From the NCBI RefSeq assembly GCF_027596085.1, contig NC_072460.1:5719512-5783511 (forward strand): a stretch of 64,000 nt of DNA, written 5' to 3'. The position numbers and the translations under genes were made by a program. Below are positions 39,331 to 51,774 of the stretch, one piece after another; positions within the stretch are counted from its first letter, which is position 1; each line of letters opens with the position of its first letter. The notes beneath the pieces are model-generated. The model saw only the letters and a program-made list of their open reading frames with translations, made no database searches and was not told the origin of the DNA. This DNA is from Anoplopoma fimbria (lineage: Eukaryota; Chordata; Actinopteri; Perciformes; Anoplopomatidae).

Positions 39331-39334
39331 ATCT

Positions 39335-41480
39335 TGTTAAACATGTTTGGTTAAAATGGAAATGAACAAATCAGCACCCTTGGCACGTTTTCTCAAAGCA
39401 CCCTTGGGAACCACTATTTTATCCCACTAATTATGTCTCCCTCCTTCCTCTCACGCTTAGTTTAGGGATTCAGATGAGCGAGGAGGGCCGGTTCAGTCAC
39501 CATCTCAAGGACATCTTTAGCTGAGGACATATTTGAAGTGGCTCAATCCTCTGGCTCTGGTGTTTTGGGACCATTTTCTACCTGGAGGATACTTTAATGC
39601 ACATTCACTGCTTAGAGAGGGCAGATAAAGGGATTGTCACTGTTAGTCTGCCCAAAAAGTCTCCCTAAAAGTTGTGGCTGTACATAGTCCAGTCTGTCTC
39701 AATCACTTAGCGGTGTCTCTCTGTTTTACACTGTGTGCTTTCACCACGGTGACCTCTTCTGCCTGGCGGTTTTAGAGCTGTGAAAGAAACTGATGGAAAG
39801 TCAAAAAAATGTGTCTCTCAGGTCAGAAGAGTCTCACAGTCTGGGTACAATATTGATCAGAAGGACAGAGTTTGAGGTAAAAGTTGCTCTGTAGGAGAGA
39901 AAAAAGGAATGTGTGTGTACGCACCGCAGTACGGATGCTGTGTTTTGTTTGTCTGTCACGCTCTCCTTTCCCATCCACGATCAGAGGTTACATTTGCTCT
40001 CACTGTGCCTCTTTCGGGGGCTTTTATTGCTCATTGACACTTGGTCAAAATTTCTCATCGCTGCTGAGAGAGAAATTGGAATCCAACCAGGCCAGGTGCG
40101 ATCATTTCATCTCGCCACAGAAGCGCTTTGCAAAACAGATGAATTCATTTCGCTACACGCTACCGGCAACAACACAGTCGTCATTCAGCACAAAGTAGCC
40201 GTGCCCTCTTGAGAGCAGGAGCAGAGAGCGGTGCTTTGTTTCTCCCACGCGCCGCCAGAGGGGTGAAATAACTCATTGCTTATATGCAGAGTCTGAAAGA
40301 GCTCGACACACCGTGGACACTCAACACAAGCGGTCGAAGGAAACATATTCAACAATTTGGCAACAGGCTTTTAAAAAATACTGCAAATATTGAAAATATG
40401 AGCTAGTTGAAATGTTGAGGTTCATGTTTGTTACCGGAGTGTTTTTATTCTACTTTATCCACATTAAGTGAAATATTGTACTATGTACTGAATTTCTTTA
40501 ACAACTGACACAGGGAGTTGCAAACTTTGCAGAAAAAAGATTTAACATTAAGTGAAAAAAACTGAATTTACAACTAGGAGTTTCTTTGCAGAAAAAGATT
40601 TAACAAAAACATTTAATAAGTTAATAAAATATGATTCATTGATATAGACTGAAATACCAAATGCTATAAAGTTGTTTGAATTAGCATAATTTCCTCCAGC
40701 TGCAACATGATAAGGCAGTTTTCTCACTAAAAAAAAGATTTTGGGATGAAGCTTCAGTACACTACCGGCTGAACATCAAACAGACGGTGAGAGAACACTG
40801 TGGGGCGTTTAGCAGCTAAAGAGATAATTAGCTCAGGAGTTGGTAGAGACAAAAAACTGAGCCAAAAGTGGACTGATTATTGGACATCAGGACTGAAACT
40901 GAAACATAACACATGTTGCTTCCTATTTGTTTGATGTGTTAACAGGTAAATCTTTTCTAAGATGTTTGCTTCATGAACTTTACTGGTGATAATATGTCGA
41001 CCTTTGACCCCTAAGTGAGTTAATGCAGGATTAAGTAAAATCTGAATGCTTCTTCTGAGAAACACTTCCATAAATATACACAAACTGTAAATAGAACAAA
41101 ACATGTAAACACATACAATACCGTTATTCTGTATTACTCCTTTTGTTTTTCCCTTTCGCAGTTCAAATTTATGGCAAGAATAAGTGGAAAAATAAGACTT
41201 TATCTGTCAATCAAAAACGTATCTGTCCACATAAGGGCAATTGGTTATTCAGCAGTGGGATACCTACATTTAGAATAAACGGGGGGTGGATAAATACAAC
41301 ACTAAGATCAAAAAGAAAAGAAATACACAGAGAGATACAAAAAAAAAAGCCAATTATAAATATTACCATTTTTTTGTAGTTGTACTTTGATGATACAATG
41401 AAATGTATTTGCCATGTAGAGTTTAGGTGGGAATTGACATCAGGGAGTGTTTGAATTTATTGGTTTTGAGTCTGAGCAGC
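39335..41480. other. No gene seen; overlapping ORFs at 39884-40212
   Basis: Two ORFs of ~100 codons overlap in different frames over 39884-40212. Neither has a recognised domain. The stretch 39960-40280 is less AT-rich than its surroundings. The remainder is AT-rich with short imperfect direct repeats near 40520-40610. Confidence 0.4.
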
Positions 41481-41482
41481 CC

Positions 41483-41530
41483 CTGGCGTCACTATAATGA
41501 AGCACTGTCACTATAATGAAGCACTGTGTG
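41483..41530 (+). repeat. 19-bp direct repeat, two copies
   Basis: The unit cactataatgaagcactgt occurs twice back to back. Confidence 0.9.
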
Positions 41531-41540
41531 TCTTGCCCCA

Positions 41541-41793
41541 GAATTGACAGAAAATGGCTGTTAGGTTCAGGTGATCTATTTGTAGTGTCAGAAAAAAATC
41601 ATGGTTTGGCTTCAAATAAGTACGGTTAACGTTATATCATGACTCAGTGACAGTTGACATTGACAGAAAATGTATCTTGCCCCAGAAGGGTCCAATGTGT
41701 GAAATGTTAGGTTCAGGCAATAAATCTATTTGGTTAGTGTCAGAAAAAGCATCATGGTTTGGCTTCAAATAAGTACGGTTATAATGTTATGTA
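41541..41793 (+). repeat. Two copies of a 'gttaggttcagg' repeat segment
   Basis: The words gttaggttcagg, atctattt, agtgtcagaaaaa, atcatggtttggcttcaaat and aagtacggtt appear in order at 41560-41630 and again at 41707-41785. A related sequence lies inverted at 3360-3545. Confidence 0.8.
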
Positions 41794-41799
41794 AGTTAC

Positions 41800-43140
41800 G
41801 GACCTAATGACGATTGGGGACAACAGGTTTTGAAATCGGTCCAGTATTGAGTGAGAGCGCTGTAACCAGCCGCCGCCCAACGAGCTGCGAGGGCATTTAA
41901 TAAAACGGTACATTCACAAAAAAAAGTGTGGTTTTTTTGTCACTGACAGGCTGATTTGTATTATTAGTGTCTGACAACATTGTGGAAAGGACCCTACAGA
42001 AAAATAAAAAAATAAAAGCGTCTTACCGGTAGCTTGATCCGGTCTGTTTGTTGTTGTGATCCCACTCAAGAAATGTGAGTATCAGGCAGCAACAAGTTTT
42101 CTTCCTCTGGGGTTATAAGGTCGCAGCACCCACAGGAACACCACCTGAACTTCTCCTGAGCTTCCCCACCTTGCAGCAGCTGGTTCGCCCTCCCCTGCCT
42201 GTTGACCCTCACTCATTCTCTTCGTTCACTCTCCCAGTTTGTAGGAGCTCTTCATCCGCACGCTCTGACTCAAATACATACAAGCAGCAATCGAATACAA
42301 GGACATTAATAAAGGATTAATATTCAAATAAAGGATTATCTTATCTTATCCTATCTTATCTTATTGTCTCTCTCTGCCCGGCTACAATATTACGAATCTA
42401 ACCACGTTGAAGACATGACCCGCCCTACTGTTTTATACCCTGATATTCCCATAGTAACCCGTCGGTATCAAGATGCAGAGGGCCACTCAAGCTTGGTATT
42501 TGACGCCCTCTGAGCGAGACCAGGCCGCTTGTGAAGATTTTGCAAGACTTTCCTGTACCAGTGCCGGTTATTTTGCTGCAGCCATTGACCACTTTATTGA
42601 GAACATTTTTGTGTTTGACCTTGAGAGAATGATGCCAGCGCATAAAAAAGAAAGTGAGCACAGGCTCGATAGAAATTTTGCTAAAATATTTGTCATCAGG
42701 ACACTGTCAACTTGATCTTTCTGGGTACAAAAGGAGACACTGCTTGCTTTTTCTTGTGCAGCATGTCATCATTACACTCAAATGTCAGTTTATTGTATTG
42801 TTCCCAAATAATTCCACTATTTCTGTATTTTTTGCCATCAATCACCGTACCATCAGAAGAGGGCTGAGAATGGCTAAAATCAATGCACGTCCTCGTCTTT
42901 GACACATTCAGCACGGAGAAGATTCACAACATCAGTTTGGGAAACTGTCAACAACAGGACCAGGAGAAATGACTTCTCTGTATATCAGACTTATCAGAAA
43001 TCTTCAAGATGTGATGGTTTTCATACATGCTGCTGCCGTCATTAATGTACAATGTGTACACTAGAGGAAAGAGGACGCGTCCCTGGTGAGAGCCAGTAGA
43101 TGTTACAGACAGTCAAGAAGACCCACGAACATTAGTTAAA
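41800..43140. other. No gene seen; (CTTAT)n at 42336-42366
   Basis: A short pentanucleotide run (tatcttatcttatcc type) follows a GC-richer piece (42100-42290), which could be the 3' end of an old retroelement. ORFs at 42473-42715 and its antisense have no recognised motifs. Confidence 0.4.
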
Positions 43141-43142
43141 TA

Positions 43143-43552
43143 TTAAAGGAACAGGTCACCCACTAACAATATAAATTGTACATAGTACTTATCTCCATTA
43201 ACGAATGGTTTACCATTGACAAAAGCTGTGAATAGTACTTGGTACCTGGTCATCCTTTTGGTATCGCCTCCATCCAGGTTAAAACACTGCATAGGGTCAG
43301 AGAGTATCGTCTCCAGAACCCTCCATTTTAAAATAACAAACTACAGTCAATAGTGACGCATATTTTTTAATCACTTGACTGAGATTCCAAAAAAATGACA
43401 ACCTGCTCCGTGATTATTTGGCGAGGTGCTGACGGGGCTCTGTCTGGTTGTCGATGTGAGTGTATCAAAAGTTAGTGAAGTAATGTTGAGTTGAGCTGCA
43501 CCCCGCAGTGGAAAAGAGGCATATATTGATTTTGAATGAAGTATTCCTTTAA
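43143..43552. mobile_element. MITE-like element with ttaaaggaa / ttcctttaa ends
   Basis: The left end is ttaaaggaacaggtcaccc and the right end is gaatgaagtattcctttaa, giving a 9-bp exact inverted terminus. The length of 410 bp and the 'ggaacaggtcaccc' opening agree with a frequent fish repeat. There is no coding sequence. The superfamily is uncertain. Confidence 0.6.
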
Positions 43553-43554
43553 AC

Positions 43555-44495
43555 CTTCAAAAAATCAAAGAGTCTCTGAAATGTAAAACTTTGATTTAAA
43601 TGCAACAGTGTAAAAAAACAAAATATGATTTACTTTGTATTATATACAGAGAGCCAGTCCAGGGTGGTCCCATTTGACCAGGTTAAAAATGTAGAGTTGA
43701 ATAAAAATGAAATTATTTTGATTATTTTGGAACAATTAACAAACTAGTGCTCTATTTCTAGAAAGAGTAACAATACAGGCAAACAATCAATAGTTTAGCT
43801 ACTAATATTTTAGTAGCATATTACTTGAAACGTTTTATGTACAGGTACATGTATGTGAAAACACTACTGTAAATATGAATGTATTTGTACAGTGCACTAA
43901 CATTTAGAGCCCTATCACTGCAGGAAAAAACATTGGCGGGTTCTTCAATTCAGCCATTACATTCCAAACGTTATATGTCAGCCTCCTTCTCATCCTTAAG
44001 TACTAATGCCACAAACCTACAGAGTACTAATACCACACACTGCTGTCATTGGACCTGCAGCTTGGTTAAATCCTAAGGCCTGAAAAAAAGACTTTAACTT
44101 GTACTTCTATAATCCACTGTATCCAATATATCTGTTATCTCTAATGAAGACTATTAATAGCAGCCCGTCTGATTATTACAAAGAATTTGTGATACTAAAA
44201 CATAGACATGGGTCTTCTCAGATGAGAGAAGTTTGCTATTTTATTTGTTATACTGATTTTGTTGTTTGCTCTTCTCTTAAACACAAATATATGTTGAAAT
44301 GTACATATTATTTTTTTACCAAATCATAATTTCAAACATTTGAAATTAGCTGAACTACTCCATATGCTTTTCAAAGATACCCGTGGTTTGGGGCCACAAG
44401 TTGATTTAACAATTTTTGTTGTTAAAGACTAATATTGCCCCTCTTTTTCTATTAACTTATTTTGGGAAATGCGCTCATTCGCTTTCTGTCAGAGT
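43555..44495. other. No gene seen
   Basis: This is AT-rich intronic sequence. Confidence 0.45.
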
Positions 44496-44499
44496 TCGA

Positions 44500-44745
44500 T
44501 GAGAAGATTGACTCTGAGCAGTTGCTAGGCAACCAGCGGGGACACCAGGAAGTTAATATTCCCAACCCCTCAAAACGGCAAATTGTTGTTTTTCATTGGT
44601 GAGCTTAAGGTGCTGCTCGGTGGATTTTACTGTTGGACAGAGCCAGGCCACTGTACGTGTTTCCCATTTGTTTCCAGTCTTTGTGCTAAGCTAAGCTAAT
44701 CGTCTGTTGGCTGTAGCCATATGATATAATACTATTCCTTTAAGA
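44500..44745 (+). repeat. Interspersed repeat with 'gctaagctaagctaa' motif
   Basis: The order gttgctaggcaacca, ggacagagccaggccactgt, gtttccagtctttgtgctaa, gctaagctaatcgtctgttg and gctgtagccatatgat, ending tattcctttaag, is the typical body and end of a common teleost repeat. Its right edge resembles that of the element at 43143-43552. Confidence 0.65.
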
Positions 44746-44749
44746 ATCA

Positions 44750-46435
44750 GACACACAAACAAACATTTGGCTTCAAACACACATCAGCTGAGCCTTTGCA
44801 CTTTTGATTTATAAGCACATGTCAAGTCTGCAACTGAAAGATTTAAGTGGTGCTTTTTCTGGCTACTTCAGACAGTCAAATGAAAATCTCATGGACTGAC
44901 ACAATGCAATGAAATAATTAAATAAAACGTGTCTTTTTTGATTGTAGTTCAACACCAACATAAAAATATAACATGAAGCAGTGAAAGAAAAAGTGATTCC
45001 CCCCACAATTGAATGCAGCCTAGCACGCTGAATTACAAGAGTGTGTGAAAGACACAGCACGCACACACATACACATATGGGAGTTCAATAGTAGGATGTC
45101 ACATATGGATTCAGAGTTACGAGTCATGTGCAAACAGAATGATGTGATACTGGTGCTTATAACTGGAAATCCAGGTCATTATTTATTCATCCCTTCATAC
45201 CTTGTTAATTCAAGCCGTTTCTCATTCCACGGCTGTGTTTGGATCAGTTGGTTTAAATGCTGTGTGTTCCCAGGCAGCAGCAGATTTACCGGCATATGAC
45301 GTCACTCATCAAGGTTCATTCTCTTTTTTAAATTCTTTTGTACAAAATTTGAATCGAGGATTTCGGTGCGGTGCCAGGGCCGGTAATCAGCACACAAGCG
45401 CAGCTGAAACGAGGCCGTAAACCAATCAAGGCTGATCAGAAATCATTGTGTGTAACAAAATGATTTGGGTCTAAACGCACATCCTGTTCAGCTTTTATTG
45501 CGTGAGTATCTTATTGGGTGTTCTTGAATGAGCGAATGGGATTATACTGTACATTGAGACTACAGCAACCTGCTGCAGCTGCAAAATCAGATAAGGAATT
45601 AGCACAAAGACAAATCACAGCTCACTCTCTGCAACTCTTATACTACTGAAGCTATGTGTCAGGTAACAGCATAAATCAGAAATGATGTGTTTGTACCAGC
45701 CAGCATCGTGTACCTTCATCTGCAAGGACAATCTCATTCACACAAAGCAGGAACAGCAGGTATAGTATTGTACCAAAAAAGCAGCCTGTAAGAACACAAA
45801 CCATGTTTTCAAACAGGATTTTGCCTGCTTACTTTCTTCTTTTGCTGTAGCAAAAATAGCATATGGATTCAAGGGTTAGGGTAACAAATAAAAAATAAAA
45901 AAAGTAAACCACTTTTTAAGCCCTCCTGGTTCTGTTTAGGAGGGGATGGTGAGATGGGAGAAAGACCCATGCAGATATATACATCTTTGCCTTGTTCAGA
46001 AACATAAAGAAGACACAATAGACACATGAATACATAAAAAAAAGGGCTGCGCTACACGTTTCTTGAAACACCTGAAATACTTAAAAAATGACAACAACAC
46101 ATGAAATGTAAAGAAACGCACTCTTCAGGTTGTTTACAGAGAAAGTGTTTATCAAAGAGTGTCCAATCAGATTGCAGTAAAACAAAATAGCTTAAACATG
46201 AAATACATGTCTTTTGGTTTACAAATACACAATATTACTCCAATTTGAAAATAAACGTGTATTAACTTTTCTTGAGCGTGTATATTTGAGTCAGTTATAC
46301 AAATTAGACGGATGACTTATCAGTGATGAGCTGAGTTTTGGATACTGACTTATAAGTCAATTATTACAGTCAATGCTGCTGCACAGTTTCTTTTATTTTT
46401 GAATGGTAGTGTCTCTGGAGTATTGTGGTAACACT
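44750..46435. other. No gene seen
   Basis: This is intronic sequence. The piece around 45290-45430 has moderate GC content and a TGACGTCA-like word (atgacgtcac at 45296-45305), a possible CRE site by sequence only. Confidence 0.4.
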
Positions 46436-46438
46436 CAA

Positions 46439-46890
46439 TGACTACCTTTACATGCACACTGATATTCCACTATTATTCTGAATATGACATTAGTCTGAAT
46501 TTGATATGGTTCATGTAAACATCATATTCCATTTGGATATATATTCCGTGATAGCCCGGTCGAACAAGTCCGTTACCAGTGGAAAACTGAAGCAAGAAGT
46601 TAAATGGCACAGTTCCACTTTTCCATAGTTTGACCTGATAAACGACATGTTAGGGCATCGACCTGTCAAACACAGCAGAGAGGGGCGTCGAATTGGTTAT
46701 TCCCTATCCCCGATGATGAGGATGCATCACGGGGTCGTTTTACGTTAATCGGAATATGCACAGCTGGATGTAAATGAAAATATTAGTGGAATTTTTTTTT
46801 TTATTATCCATGTAAACAGCCTATTAGGAATATTGTCTTTTTGGGAATAAGGGCAAACACATTAATGTTTGGTGCATGTAAAAGTAGTCA
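46439..46890. mobile_element. MITE-like element with tgactacctttacatgcac ends
   Basis: The left end tgactacctttacatgcac and the right end gtgcatgtaaaagtagtca are near-perfect inverted termini of about 19 bp. The interior has 'ggaatat' words typical of a common fish MITE. The element is 452 bp and non-coding. Confidence 0.8.
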
Positions 46891-47029
46891 ATGTGAACTA
46901 TCCAATCCCACAGGAAATCCTATACAGAATAAACATACGGCCTATTTTAATTATATTTGACTGTGTTTTTTAGTGCCTCTGTATACTGAACATTTATATT
47001 CTAATCAACACATCTTTTAGCTCCAAAAC

Positions 47030-47440
47030 GTCCTCCTTTCTCTCCCGCCTCTCCGCCTCTCGTGCTTCCCACTCAGTTGGACTCTTTGTCTCGCTGCTGT
47101 CATCGATCTCCGTGCCACCCGGCCCACTCCAGCTGACCCTCTTCCACTTTCTTCTCTCACTCCTCCGCACTCTCCTCTCTTCCGTGGATTACATCTTTCA
47201 CAATGTCTCTTGTGTCATTGTCTCATTCTCCCATCTTGCACCTCACTCCGCCTCTTTCTTCTCAATCATCTGTTTCTGTATTCTTCTCTCCTTCCAGTTC
47301 TCCTTCCCTCCCCTTGTTTTTCTCATGTTTTTTTTACCCTCAACACCCCTCTCACATGGTCAAGCATCCGCCTCAACCTCCCTCCTTTTCTCCATCATTC
47401 ACATTCTGGGGAGCCCCCCCCCCTACTGCACTCTGCTTCC
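47030..47440 (+). repeat. Pyrimidine-rich block
   Basis: Almost the whole stretch is C and T on the + strand (ctcctttctctcccgcctct and similar), giving three overlapping spurious S/L/P-rich ORFs. It ends about 400 bp before exon B. Confidence 0.8.
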
Positions 47441-47843
47441 AGTCTGAAATGAGATGTGGTCCCAGCACTGGCCTGCCCGCTCGCCAGACTTTGACGTAAA
47501 TGCCAAGGAAACTTAGTGACAGGAGCAGGGGATTAAAAGCAATGAAAAGAAAACAGGACGCGGGAAGCAAGGACCAACCGTGTCACACAGAAAATCTGAA
47601 TTTGCAACTCTCTGGCTGTACTCATATAAATGCTAATATTTCAGGGAATATATCCCATATAGATGATGGATCTTTATCATAATACAGAAGTTATTTGTTA
47701 ATGATGATGTTGAAGGTTGTAGCTGTAAACAGGGCTGCGTCTATCAACTAAATCAAGTGATCCAGCAGTTTATTACAGCCTCATATTACCATTAATATTA
47801 TCATTAATGCACCTGAATTTGAATATTCTCCTGCCTCCTCCAG

Positions 47844-48068
47844 GCGGTCGTCAGGGAAAGATGCCGGTGACGGCGCTGGAGGCCTTCGACCTGGAGACCA
47901 AGAGCTGGACACGTTACCCCTGCATCCCCAGCCGGAGGGCCTTTTCCTGCTGCGCCACCAATGAGCGGAGCCTCTTCAGCCTGGGGGGGCTCCAGCAACC
48001 GGGGCCACACAACTTCTACTCCAGACCTCACTTTGTCAGCACCATGGAGGAGTACGATCTGGATCAAG
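47844..48068 (+). CDS. klhdc8b: klhdc8b internal coding exon B (kelch repeat)
   Basis: This exon encodes 75 codons following exon A in frame (MMG|GRQGKMPVTALEAFDLE). It holds one complete kelch blade, with W in KSWTRYP, RRAFSCCA and LFSLGGLQQPGP. It then carries the paralogue-diagnostic segment GPHNFYSRPHFV, which agrees with KLHDC8B rather than KLHDC8A, and ends in the start of the next blade (MEEYDLDQ). It corresponds to about residues 181-255 of the human protein. The acceptor is a pyrimidine-rich tract ctcctgcctcctccag ending at 47843; the donor is gtgagc from 48069. It is also phase 1-1. Reading past the donor meets a stop at 48077, as expected of intron sequence. The next exon, which should continue with a GxW and a KRADF-like stretch, was not found in the remaining 16 kb. 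No frameshift or stop interrupts the exon, so there is no sign of a pseudogene. Confidence 0.94.
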
Positions 48069-48069
48069 G

Positions 48070-48775
48070 TGAGCGGTGACTTTGCTATACATCAAACTAA
48101 TACTTTTAAGGCAGGACTCGAGGGCGGAGCTTTCATCTGGAGTATCTGGAGCTTAACAAGTTGTGCTGGGATGGGAAAGAAAACAACCTCTCTGACACAC
48201 ACAGTGTTAGTAACAGTCTGCCTCTTTACTGCTTGTCTTTAAACAACCTCACATAAACACTAATGGGGCTAGTCGTTGGCGGTCACTGACTCACTGAAGT
48301 TGAAATCCCAAGAAGTAGAAGAAACTCAATGCTGAAAAATGTCTAGTGAATGCATTTAGCGTCGCTGGTGGCAGCATGAGGGGCCGTAGGAGTGGCTGAG
48401 TGAATTCAAGATCATTGAGGGTTTTAGCTAAAGTTGTGGTTGATATTCCAATATTCTAAATTACCAAAGTATTAACTCAAAGTATTTTGTCTGGGATTTG
48501 TATGTATAACTATCACTTAGCAAACGACAAACCGAACCCAGTGCTGACTACATGTCGGCAGGAGGAGAGCTACTTAGCTGTTAGCAGTCGATGGGCAGCA
48601 GAGTCCTGGGATGGGATTGGCTAACAGAGCTCACAGCGGATGGAACTAAACACACAGCATGACTGCCAGTCAACATGAAGTGTTACACAGTGAATAGAAT
48701 AATAGAATAGGTGTCGACACAAAACAAAGGAAAACACAGGTCATACTTGCAATCATCATTTTTCTGTATTGTGCT
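48070..48775. other. No gene seen
   Basis: The sequence is intronic by the donor site of exon B. No repeat was recognised. Confidence 0.45.
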
Positions 48776-48871
48776 TTACTTTGCCATCACTTTTATTATC
48801 TATCTTTTCTTTTTTTATTGTAACGTAAAAATGATGCAATAAATTCATCACATAAATTACAGCGATAGCCC

Positions 48872-48899
48872 AAAAAAAAAAAAAAAAAAAAAAAAAAAA
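48872..48899 (+). repeat. Poly(A) run of 28 nt after an AATAAA
   Basis: An AATAAA hexamer at 48838-48843 is followed 28 nt later by 28 consecutive A, the spacing of a polyadenylated RNA 3' end. No coding or known retroelement body was recognised upstream. Confidence 0.9.
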
Positions 48900-51770
48900 G
48901 GTTTTGCTCATAGGTCTATGAACAGATGTATATAAATATACTGTAGCATATGCCAACACAAAGGCGTCCAATAAAATACCTGGCTTTATTCAAACTGCCT
49001 CTCTCTCAAACCAGGACAGCAACCAAACGACACGCATGCACCCTCTACACAAAACAACCAGTGCTATCCATATGAGGATAACTCACAATAAATAACCTTA
49101 AAGCATAATGAATAATATAAGATTACTTCTTTTTATTTGATGTGCTATTCGGGACTTACTGGGACTTTTCTATTTTAAAAAAACAATTCATTAGAATACT
49201 TATTTATACGATCGATTTCCATGGCAAGCCTTCAAGCCTTCAAAGCTTCAAAGCTTCAAAGCGTTTGGATCCGCCGTAATATTTAGAGAGTTAAATCCTT
49301 CTTAATTTGATTCTTTTGGATTCACAGGAAGAGAGAAGCTGTTTTGTATGCAGCCCAAAATAATAGTTTGGTTCATCAGAGTGCATGCACTTCCACCCTG
49401 TAGCACTTTGAATAAATCTGTTCTGTGCACATGAAACAGTCAGATCTTATCAAAGCTGATGGTGATGCTGATGGAGAAAATCATTTCCTGCACCAGATTC
49501 CTCACCAGTAAAAGAAATGAGCAAAAGCTCCAACAGGGCTTTTTGAAATATGAGTTATGGCTCACATGAAATGTAGCTGCATAAAACAATAACTGAACGA
49601 ATGTTTAAATGCATTGTGGGTAATATGCCTGTCGATTTAGAAGAGGGAAACACATCAGTTGCTGTAACTCTGTGAATGATTTTAACTGGATGCTATACTC
49701 ATACCTCCTACTTAAAGGCAGCGTTTTGCTGCACTGTGAAGGTTTAAGCACCTGGAACAAAATGAATCATTGTGGAGAACAGGATGATTTGGGCTATGAT
49801 GAGCTTTAATATTCACTGCTATTTTCTGCAAATCCCATTTTAACCACCTCAGAATACAGAACAAAATGCATTCATCATGCTGAATTTATGTCTGCTATTA
49901 ACAAGGAGACATCTGATACTCCAGATGGATTTCAGCAGCTCTCTGAAAAAGTATAATCTTTTTGAGAACGATGGAGGCGTATCCTGTCCCTCTCGGTGCT
50001 CTGAAAATGTAAGTGAATTTTAGGGGATTATCATTGTTTATCTTTACGTAACTCAGCAAGTGGGCAGCTGGCTAAAGGGTGAATCAACACCGGAGCCTCT
50101 AGTGTGATAGCAAAAGGGTTAACCTTGCTTTTGTTCACAGCAGCAGTATTGATACATATAAACATGTAGATATATTTAACAGTGAGTTTATGGTATCAGC
50201 ATAATGTTGTAGCGTGTCTGATGCTTGAATTTTATTGCAATTTATGTGGCCAAGCCTGACAAGTGCGTCATGTCCAGAAGTCCTGTAAATGATAGGAATT
50301 GAATTAGTTTGCCAGTTTGCTGTCGCAGATGGTGAGGCAAAAGTCAGCCTGGAAAGCTGTCATTAGACAATTCATAATGGCCCATTTACACATGGCAGTT
50401 CTGAGAAAAACAACCGTTGATCGTCAGTCAAAAGCAACAGTTGAGGATCGTTCTGTGAGACACTAACCGGTGGCTGATCTGGAGCTTGTGCATGCAAACA
50501 CATCCATCTATCCATCCATCCATCCATCCATCTACTTTCCTCATCTTATCTGGGCCGGGTCAACGAGGAATGATGTTTTAAAAATTGCATTTTGCATTGC
50601 ACTACAATAACACTGTGGGAATGTTACTATCAATCGTGAGTAAAGATCAAAACGGTCGTCTAACCGGAGATAAAAATATATATATTTTCAAAACCTTGTG
50701 TCTAAATGCAAAACGGCATTTGGAGCAGTTTTTACACACTTTTTTATGATAACCTTGGAGTACAAGCTCCTACATGAATAAGCTCCCGATAATATAAATT
50801 TAGAATGTGTGGGCATGCAGCAAAATACTGTGTGTGAGTGCACACTTCAAGGTCAGTGTGAAGTATTCACGTAGGATGAATGAAAAACAGGGTCCGTCTA
50901 CTTGAACATACATGACTGAGCGTTGTCGTCTGTGTATTTGTCATTTAATGTAGCTTCTCACACAAAATTGTTTCTTTCCCCCAGAGCCTAAATGCTGTGG
51001 GATTCAGTCAATGACTAAAAATATTACTGAAACCGTGATGATTCATAGTCTTATAGATGCTCGGATAAATAAATGGCCTTTGTTTAAAGCTCTGTGCAGT
51101 GAGTCGTGATTTGATGCAGCTTGAGTGCAATTAAGAGTTGAGGAAAGACAGTTGGACTTGAAGAAAAACACGAGGAGAATCCAGGTCCCGGAGCTCCTCT
51201 ACCAGGACTGTAGCTAATGGTTGTTTTGAGCCCATTTATCTAAGGAGCAAGGTGTGTGAAGTGCAGTGAAGTGTGCCAAGCCCAGGGCTTGCCAACACTC
51301 TTTTGATAATGTCATAACCAGAGGCACCTGGTGCGCCCAGATACGGGGTAGGATCAGAAAGAATACCTGATCACACATTGTGGTGGGTGTTTTAGAGGCT
51401 GGGACAATCCTGGCCAATCACATTCGCTGCTTTCATCCGCTTAGAAACACGGGGCTGACATCCTGACAGTTTGAAAATCCTGCTGTTGTTGTCTTAAGAG
51501 GAACCTTTTCCCTCATACAGCTGCTCGTCTTTCTTCTGGCTGCCATGAATGCCATGAATGGAACAAAACTGTAGGTGTGATCTGGTGTGGGTCGGAGGAA
51601 GAATGCAGAGTAAAATGACGGGGGTTTGTGGGATCTTAGAGAGATGTCAGAGGAGATATTTCATGAATCTTTTTGCTTCCCTAGAGTCCTTGGCAAGTAG
51701 GAGTCAGCGAATCCATATTTAAAAATATCTCAACATCTACCGTGTGCATTGGCAAAAAGGTTGTCCAGAC
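48900..51770. other. No gene seen; short tandem repeats
   Basis: A cttcaaag-type tandem lies at 49228-49262. A (CATC)n run at 50501-50533 is followed by ttatctgggccgggtc, reminiscent of a fish repeat edge. The rest is AT-rich non-coding sequence. Confidence 0.5.
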
Positions 51771-51774
51771 ATTC

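Larger units (their letters stand above)
38190..47843 (+). other. klhdc8b: klhdc8b intron between exons A and B
   Basis: This is a 9,654-bp GT-AG intron of phase 1. It starts gtaagaaatg and ends in a pyrimidine-rich tract with cag. It contains an interspersed repeat (38570-39330), a duplicated repeat segment (41541-41793), two MITE-like elements (43143-43552 and 46439-46890), a degenerate repeat (44500-44745) and a 400-bp pyrimidine-rich block (47030-47440). No further kelch-coding stretch was seen in it. Confidence 0.85.

Noticed and set aside
42473..42715. 80-codon ORF and its antisense partner
   Set aside because: It has no recognised domain and lies inside the klhdc8b intron; the antisense frame is equally open.
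47112..47499. Three overlapping S/L/P-rich ORFs
   Set aside because: They are a product of the pyrimidine-rich block.
47804..48067. 87-codon minus-strand ORF over klhdc8b exon B
   Set aside because: It is an antisense shadow of the kelch exon.
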